11,431 nt of DNA from Myxococcales bacterium (GTDB taxonomy: Bacteria; Myxococcota; Polyangia; Polyangiales; Polyangiaceae): contig JAGQIY010000123.1 in the NCBI GenBank assembly GCA_020430865.1, positions 1 through 11,431 on the forward strand, written 5' to 3'. Within the stretch, counting starts at the first letter, position 1. Every line of letters begins with the position of its first letter. The notes beneath the pieces were generated by a model. It was not told where the DNA came from. It ran no database searches and saw only the letters and a program-made list of their open reading frames with translations. This document shows, piece by piece, positions 6,314-11,431 of this stretch. The position numbers and the translations under genes are program-made.

Positions 6314-8698
6314 GTGCCCTTCCGAGGAACAAGTGCGGCGAGATTCGAGGTCGCGGCAAGACCCCTGCTCCTGCTCGCCTTGGCTTGCTCCGGCTGCGGG
6401 CTGTTCGGCAAGGGCGGGGATACACCAGCGGCGAGCGCGCCGTCGCCCCACAGCGGGATCCAGATCGAGGAGTCGCCGGACCGTCCGCGCTTGTCGCTGA
6501 TCGAGCGCTTCGCAGCGCCAAGCTCGACCGCCGCCCTGGGTGTCGCCCACGATCTCGGCGCGGAGGCCTCCGCAGCGCTGGGCGCGCTGGTCGAGTCGCG
6601 GCTACGCGCGCGCGGCTTCACGGAGGCGCGCCTGGAGGTGCTGAGCGTCGGCTTCGTCGTGACGACTCCCATCGCCGATCCGGCGGCCGCTGCGCGCTTC
6701 GTGCGCGACGCCCACGGGGCGTTGCAGACCCCGGTGACCGCCGGGGATCCGGCGCTACCCAGTGTTCAGCAGCGTCTCGCCGGTCTCGGCTCTCATCGCG
6801 ACGACCTGGCGGCGCTGCTCAGCGGCTGCACCGGCGAGCTGGCCGTGGCCAGCGATCGACCCGTGCCAGAGTTCGGCGGCCCGAGCGGCGCACGAACCCT
6901 CGAGGGCTGGCGTGCCCAGGTTTCCGCGCCGGCCTTCAGCTCGCTGGCCATCGTGGGACCGAGCCCGGTGTTGAACCAGGGGCGCGCGGCCCACGCCGCG
7001 TTGCCGAGCGTCGACTCGACGGCGCAGCCCAGCGACCCCTGGCCAGCACGCTCTCAGCGCCTGGTGGGGGATCCTGCGGCGCGGGGCGTGCTCAGCGTAG
7101 CGTTGCGAGTGCCTGACGGCGCGAAGGCCGTTCAGGCGGCGGAACGCCTTCAGACGCCCAACTCCCGCCTCCGGGCGCGCCTCGCCGCCCTGGGCGTCGA
7201 AGCGCCCGATCGGATCGTGGGAACGACTCGACCACGCGGCGGCTGCCTCGCCGCGTCGATCCCTGTGGAAACGACTGCGGAGGTAGGCCCCGCGGAGCTC
7301 AGCCTGGTGCTCGAGGACGAGCTGAATCAGGCGCTCGCCGACACCGCTGACGAACGCTGGAGCCTGGACGAGAGCGTGCTCCAGCCGGCGGACCCGCGTG
7401 AGGTCGCCGCCCGCGCCGCCTGGCGAGCGCTGAGTGGACGCGAAACGGCCAAGGTGGCCCCGGTCTCCTTCGTCGCCTACCAGCCGCCGCTGTATGACGC
7501 CGCGGAGCAGAAGCTGGACGACGCCACACTCCAATCCGCACGGAATCGATCGAGGACGCCGGCGCTCGAGTCCCTATCTCGCCTCGAGCAGGCGAGCGCC
7601 GGCGTCCACATCTTGCTCGCGAACCCCTGTGCTCCGACGGACGAAGATCGAGGCAGCGCGGGCAGCGCAGCGCTCTGGGCGACCACCGTCGCCGAGAGCG
7701 CAAACCGAGAACGCAGCGCCGATCTCCACTTCGAGCCGTGGGTCACCGGCCACGGCGTCGGAGTCCTGGTCACGGCGCATCGCAGTGGTCCCGAAGACGA
7801 CGTCTACTCCCGCGCCGCGGCCGCGCTGGGCGCGGCAGTCACGCAGCCGCTCGATGCCCGCTGGACCGTGGAGGCCCGGGAGACGCTGCTCGGACAGCTG
7901 GGGGGAACGCCGGATCCCGGTTGGCAGACCGCGTTCACCGCGTTCGCTGGCGAGCATCCCTCGTGGCTGGATCCTCGGGGATCCTGGTCCAGCATGAACC
8001 GCCTGAACTCGAGCGTCGCCACGACGCGGCGCAGCCTGCTGCTCCACGGCCCCTGGCGCGCTGCGGTGCTGAGCGGTAGCCCCGCCGCAGAAGCCGCGGT
8101 CAGCCGCGAGCTCCAACGCTGGCTCTGGCCTCACGCCCAGGAGGACGCGCGCTGCCCCGTCGAGCCGTCGTCGGTCTCGAAGCCTGGCCTGTATCGCGTG
8201 AGCACCAGCAAGAACGCAGAGCTGAAAGCCGACGCCTGGATCGTCGCCCCCCTCCCCGTCGCGAGCAGCATGTCCCCCGCCGGCGAGTACACGAGCTTTC
8301 TCCTCAACCGGCCTCGTGGCTGGCTCGAGGCCGCGCTCCGACCCCGCCGCATCGCCGCCAGCGCCGAGGCACGTCTACTCGGAGGCGAACGCAACGCTGC
8401 CCTCGCCATCGCCATCCACGCCGAACCGGAGCGGGTCGAAGACGCGGTCGCGCAGGTCCGTGGCCTGCTGGAGCGCCTGGCTGCGGGTGCGATGACCCGC
8501 GCCGAGCTGCAGTTTGCGGAGCGCTACTTCCAGGTCCGCAACCGTGAGCGCTCATTCGACCCCATGTTTCGTCTCGTCGCGCTGTGGCTCGGCCGTCCCC
8601 TCGCGTCCAAGGCGCCGTCGCTGGCCGAGGTCCGCGCCTTGCAGCGCTCCCTCACCCCCGCCCGCCACGTCGTCGTGATCACGACGCGACACAAATGA
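6314..8698 (+). CDS. M16 peptidase-like lipoprotein without the zinc site
   Basis: This is a 794-residue protein. The GTG start has GAGG six bases upstream. A hydrophobic segment (17-24) runs into ACSGCG, with Cys28 or Cys25 as the lipid attachment site, so it is a probable lipoprotein. The body appears to be four repeats of the M16 (pitrilysin/insulinase) alpha-beta fold, roughly 60-215, 245-385, 425-590 and 625-790. The last is clearest: LLNRPRGWLEAALRP near 663-677 aligns with the 'LG...SRL...LRE' segment, followed by a beta-strand and AGAMTRAELQFAERYF (725-739), as in M16 C-terminal domains. The second has the equivalent TPNSRLRARLAALG (281-294). I find no HxxEH motif, so zinc-dependent proteolysis is unlikely; a chaperone-like or binding role as in paired inactive M16 subunits is plausible. 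No active M16 partner is in the window. The gene is 32 bases after the orphan lipoprotein and may share its transcript. Fold assignment is by pattern reading only. Confidence 0.7.
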   Translation: MPFRGTSAARFEVAARPLLLLALACSGCGLFGKGGDTPAASAPSPHSGIQIEESPDRPRLSLIERFAAPSSTAALGVAHDLGAEASAALGALVESRLRARGFTEARLEVLSVGFVVTTPIADPAAAARFVRDAHGALQTPVTAGDPALPSVQQRLAGLGSHRDDLAALLSGCTGELAVASDRPVPEFGGPSGARTLEGWRAQVSAPAFSSLAIVGPSPVLNQGRAAHAALPSVDSTAQPSDPWPARSQRLVGDPAARGVLSVALRVPDGAKAVQAAERLQTPNSRLRARLAALGVEAPDRIVGTTRPRGGCLAASIPVETTAEVGPAELSLVLEDELNQALADTADERWSLDESVLQPADPREVAARAAWRALSGRETAKVAPVSFVAYQPPLYDAAEQKLDDATLQSARNRSRTPALESLSRLEQASAGVHILLANPCAPTDEDRGSAGSAALWATTVAESANRERSADLHFEPWVTGHGVGVLVTAHRSGPEDDVYSRAAAALGAAVTQPLDARWTVEARETLLGQLGGTPDPGWQTAFTAFAGEHPSWLDPRGSWSSMNRLNSSVATTRRSLLLHGPWRAAVLSGSPAAEAAVSRELQRWLWPHAQEDARCPVEPSSVSKPGLYRVSTSKNAELKADAWIVAPLPVASSMSPAGEYTSFLLNRPRGWLEAALRPRRIAASAEARLLGGERNAALAIAIHAEPERVEDAVAQVRGLLERLAAGAMTRAELQFAERYFQVRNRERSFDPMFRLVALWLGRPLASKAPSLAEVRALQRSLTPARHVVVITTRHK

Positions 8699-8749
8699 CT
8701 GGGGTGACGCTCCCCGTTTCCTGCCGCGGCGCATCGTGGTAGGCGCGCG

Positions 8750-10330
<1,581 letters not shown>

Positions 10331-10350
10331 GTTCGGGGGTGAGGAGCACC

Positions 10351-10671
10351 GTGCGTCTCTGGACCCTGACCGCGCTGCTGACGCTGGCGATCGCTCCATC
10401 CGTCGGCGCGGGGTGCGGGGTCGGTGCCGGGCGCGCCGCTGTTTCCTTACGGATGAATCGTACGGTCGAGACACCTCGCGACGCTTCCGTCTTCATCGAC
10501 GAGGAGTATGTCGGCCCGCTCGGCTTCGTGGCCGTGCGCGGTGTGCGGCTTCCTGTCGGGGAACACCGCATCACCGTCCAGAAGGAGGGCTACTTCCCCT
10601 GGGACCAGCTGGTCGTCGCAGACCGCGAGCCCATCCACCTGGAAGTGGTGCTGGAGCCCATCCCTGACTGA
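10351..10671 (+). CDS. small exported PEGA-domain protein
   Basis: This is a 106-residue protein from the GTG at 10351. The start is chosen because GAGG lies six bases upstream; in-frame GTGs at 10339 and 10321 would lengthen it, the latter overlapping guaA by ten bases. The N-terminus is a signal peptide (RLWTLTALLTLAIAPSVGAG), and Cys22 could be a lipidation site although the lipobox is poor. Residues 42-104 form a PEGA domain: a short beta strand (ASVFIDEEYVGPLGF), then RLPVGEHRITVQKEGY and a closing EVVLEP strand. PEGA domains are small beta-sandwich modules common on surface proteins of myxobacteria and planctomycetes, usually taken as binding or cell-envelope modules. Coupling to guaA suggests a shared transcript rather than a functional link. 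Confidence 0.82.
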   Translation: MRLWTLTALLTLAIAPSVGAGCGVGAGRAAVSLRMNRTVETPRDASVFIDEEYVGPLGFVAVRGVRLPVGEHRITVQKEGYFPWDQLVVADREPIHLEVVLEPIPD

Positions 10672-10693
10672 GCCGCGCGCCGCGGAGGTGCGC

Positions 10694-10736
10694 GTGCACT
10701 GGGCATTTTCTCGCTCTCCCGCCTGCCTAAGTGCAC
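10694..10736 (+). terminator. possible hairpin ending the guaA transcript
   Basis: GTGCACTGGGCA (10694-10705) pairs with TGCCTAAGTGCAC (10724-10736) as seven plus five base pairs with one bulged A and an 18-base loop. It is 23 bases past the PEGA gene stop. The T run lies inside the loop rather than after the stem, so it is not a textbook intrinsic terminator. It is the only stable structure before the tRNA promoter. Confidence 0.3.
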
Positions 10737-10754
10737 AGAAGCGCTGAAAGTCCC

Positions 10755-10783
10755 TTGCTCGCCCCGGCTGACTCGACAATAAC
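10755..10783 (+). promoter_or_regulatory. candidate promoter of the tRNA-Pro gene
   Basis: TTGCTC (10755-10760) and AATAAC (10778-10783) are separated by 17 bases, the ideal spacing. They match the housekeeping consensus at three and four positions. Transcription would begin around 10790, a few bases before the mature tRNA. The distance fits a single tRNA unit with its own promoter. Confidence 0.45.
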
Positions 10784-10794
10784 TCTGCCCTCTC

Positions 10795-10868
10795 CGGGGT
10801 GTACCTCAATCTGGTAGAGGGCCGGCTTTGGGTGCCGGCTGTTGTAGGTTCAAATCCTATCACCCCGA
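10795..10868 (+). tRNA. tRNA-Pro, anticodon TGG
   Basis: A complete cloverleaf can be drawn by hand. The acceptor stem CGGGGTG/CACCCCG pairs perfectly, with the C1-G72 pair typical of bacterial proline tRNAs. The D arm is CCTC/GAGG around AATCTGGTA. The anticodon arm CCGGC/GCCGG carries the loop TTTGGGT, giving anticodon TGG (reads CCA and probably other CCN codons) with G at position 37, as expected for proline. The T arm is GTAGG/CCTAT (one G-T pair) with loop TTCAAAT. The discriminator is A, and CCA is not encoded (CCC follows), so the tail is added by enzyme. Confidence 0.97.
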
Positions 10869-10881
10869 CCCGGCCCGAATT

Positions 10882-10916
10882 GGCGAAGGCCTGCTCAAAG
10901 AGCAGGCCTTTTCGCC
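10882..10916 (+). terminator. strong intrinsic terminator of the tRNA-Pro unit
   Basis: AAGGCCTGCTC (10886-10896) pairs perfectly over 11 bases with GAGCAGGCCTT (10900-10910) around the loop AAA, followed by TT. Outer GGCG/CGCC bases can extend the stem past a two-T bulge. Position 14 bases after the tRNA and stem strength make this a confident factor-independent terminator, though the T run is short. Confidence 0.88.
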
Positions 10917-10990
10917 AGGTCGGGCTTTGGTTTCTTTGGTGGGCGGGCGCCCGCCGGCCCGCCCACGGCCTGCGGCCGCCTCGCTTCCGC
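10899..10990. repeat. imperfect tandem repeat, copy 1
   Basis: This copy begins inside the terminator's 3' arm (AGAGCAGGCCTTTTCGC). It contains a 22-base element (10938-10959) identical to the one in copy 2 and built on the 14-base palindrome GGCGGGCGCCCGCC. It ends with TGCGGCCGCCT. Compared with copy 2 it has an extra CGCCCACGGCC before that last motif. The region 10917-11099 holds no credible gene; short open frames across it are by-products of the GC-rich repeat. Confidence 0.75.
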
Positions 10991-11013
10991 GTCTTGCCGG
11001 TTCGTGGACTCAG

Positions 11014-11096
11014 AGAGCAGGCCTCTTCGCGTTTGGGGGTTGGGGCATCTTTCTTGGTGGGCGGGCGCCCGCCGGCCTGCGGCCGCCTGGCTTCGC
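11014..11096. repeat. imperfect tandem repeat, copy 2
   Basis: AGAGCAGGCCTCTTCGC (11014-11030) differs from the start of copy 1 at one of 17 bases but lacks the left terminator arm, so it does not form the same hairpin. The identical 22-base palindrome-containing element is at 11056-11077, 118 bases from its partner, followed by TGCGGCCGCCT. It stops just before the stop codon of the minus-strand gene, whose transcript would read into it. Confidence 0.75.
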
Positions 11097-11099
11097 CGA

Positions 11100-11431
11100 T
11101 CACCACTTCATTCGTGCGAGCCCGACGAACGACAGCGCTCCGGATGCGATCTGCATCGGCGCGCTCCAGGTCGTCCCGGTCAGGCTGGTATGCTCGATCG
11201 CGCTTCCGCGCAGAAACACCAGCTCCGCGTCATGACCGTCGATCCCAGGCGCCAGCGCGGGTGACCCCTGCTGACCGAAGCTATCCACCTGCGCAACGCT
11301 CCAGCTGCTCCCGGTGAGTCTGCCGGCGTAGAGCGACTGATCGAGCGCGGAAACCCACGCCAGTACGATGTCTCCCGAGTCCGTCGCCGTGATCGCGAAC
11401 GATCGATCCGTGGCTGGTCCACCCACGGCCT
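11100..11431 (-). CDS. C-terminal end of a BNR/beta-propeller-like protein, 5' end outside window
   Basis: About 110 residues are visible and the frame stays open to the window edge, so the gene starts beyond it. A GTG at 11426 is in frame but need not be the start. The sequence is all-beta in character. Two similar segments, LYAGRLTGSSWSVA and IEHTSLTGTTWSAP, recall the Asp-box/BNR or lectin-type propeller blades of exported proteins. The protein ends ARMKW with TGA at 11100. It converges on the tRNA unit, with the tandem repeat between. Binding function and export are inferred from the repeat style only. Confidence 0.7.
   Translation of the reverse strand, partial: AVGGPATDRSFAITATDSGDIVLAWVSALDQSLYAGRLTGSSWSVAQVDSFGQQGSPALAPGIDGHDAELVFLRGSAIEHTSLTGTTWSAPMQIASGALSFVGLARMKW

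Noticed and set aside
4785..6521. 578-residue minus-strand open frame opposite the orphan lipoprotein
   Set aside because: It is the reverse complement of a frame with a good ribosome binding site, lipobox and sensible composition. It also crosses into the next gene, so it is a shadow.
8699..8749. Search for a purine riboswitch before guaA
   Set aside because: The gap is only 51 bases, too short for a purine aptamer plus expression platform, and shows no conserved aptamer core.
10795..10868. tRNA-Pro as an attachment site for an integrated element
   Set aside because: I see no second copy of the tRNA 3' end and no integrase in the window; the downstream repeats do not match the tRNA.
10799..11317. 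Open frames of 135-172 residues running through the tRNA and repeats
   Set aside because: They read through a confident tRNA, its terminator and a palindromic repeat, and have low-complexity Arg/Pro/Ala sequence.

Overview
The window is high-GC (GC-biased third codon positions almost throughout) and gene-dense. GTG starts are frequent, and there are several lipoprotein-like genes, a PEGA-domain protein, PQQ-type beta-propellers and a sigma-70 family factor. This style fits a deltaproteobacterial or myxobacterial chromosome (Myxococcota, possibly a Polyangia/Sorangium relative). That placement is inference from gene content and base composition. I see no insertion sequence, CRISPR array, rRNA or phage gene.

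Layout, left to right. (1) 1-2121 (+) is the 3' part of a protein with an unrecognised N-terminal half and a C-terminal eight-strand PQQ-like beta-propeller. (2) Convergent to it are two minus-strand genes: a FabL/FabI-like enoyl-ACP reductase of the SDR family (2175-2999) and, upstream of it, a small membrane-anchored 4Fe-4S protein (3136-3603). The 136-base gap between them holds a 17-base palindrome. (3) The divergent intergenic region 3604-3839 is rich in structure: a GC hairpin, a cluster of GTTAC repeats, and a hairpin covering the likely ribosome binding site of a small sigma-70 family factor (3840-4499, +). (4) Two plus-strand lipoprotein genes follow. One is an orphan with no recognised family (4698-6281). 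The other looks like a four-domain M16-peptidase fold without the zinc-binding motif (6314-8698). (5) guaA, GMP synthase (8750-10330), is followed by a tightly coupled PEGA-domain exported protein (10351-10671). (6) A tRNA-Pro(TGG) gene (10795-10868) has its own candidate promoter and a strong intrinsic terminator. It is followed by an imperfect tandem duplication built around a 14-base palindrome. (7) The right edge holds the C-terminal end of a minus-strand BNR/beta-propeller-like protein (11100-11431).

Functionally, the confident core is housekeeping: guanine nucleotide synthesis, a tRNA and fatty-acid reduction. Around it sit cell-envelope proteins of unknown role and one regulator. The most unusual material is the regulatory region before the sigma factor (repeats plus a hairpin over the ribosome binding site), the shared GTTACGC half-site near the reductase gene, the orphan lipoprotein and the zinc-less M16-like lipoprotein. 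I found no convincing complete new multi-gene system. The sigma factor, orphan lipoprotein and M16-like lipoprotein block is the best candidate for a linked but undescribed function.
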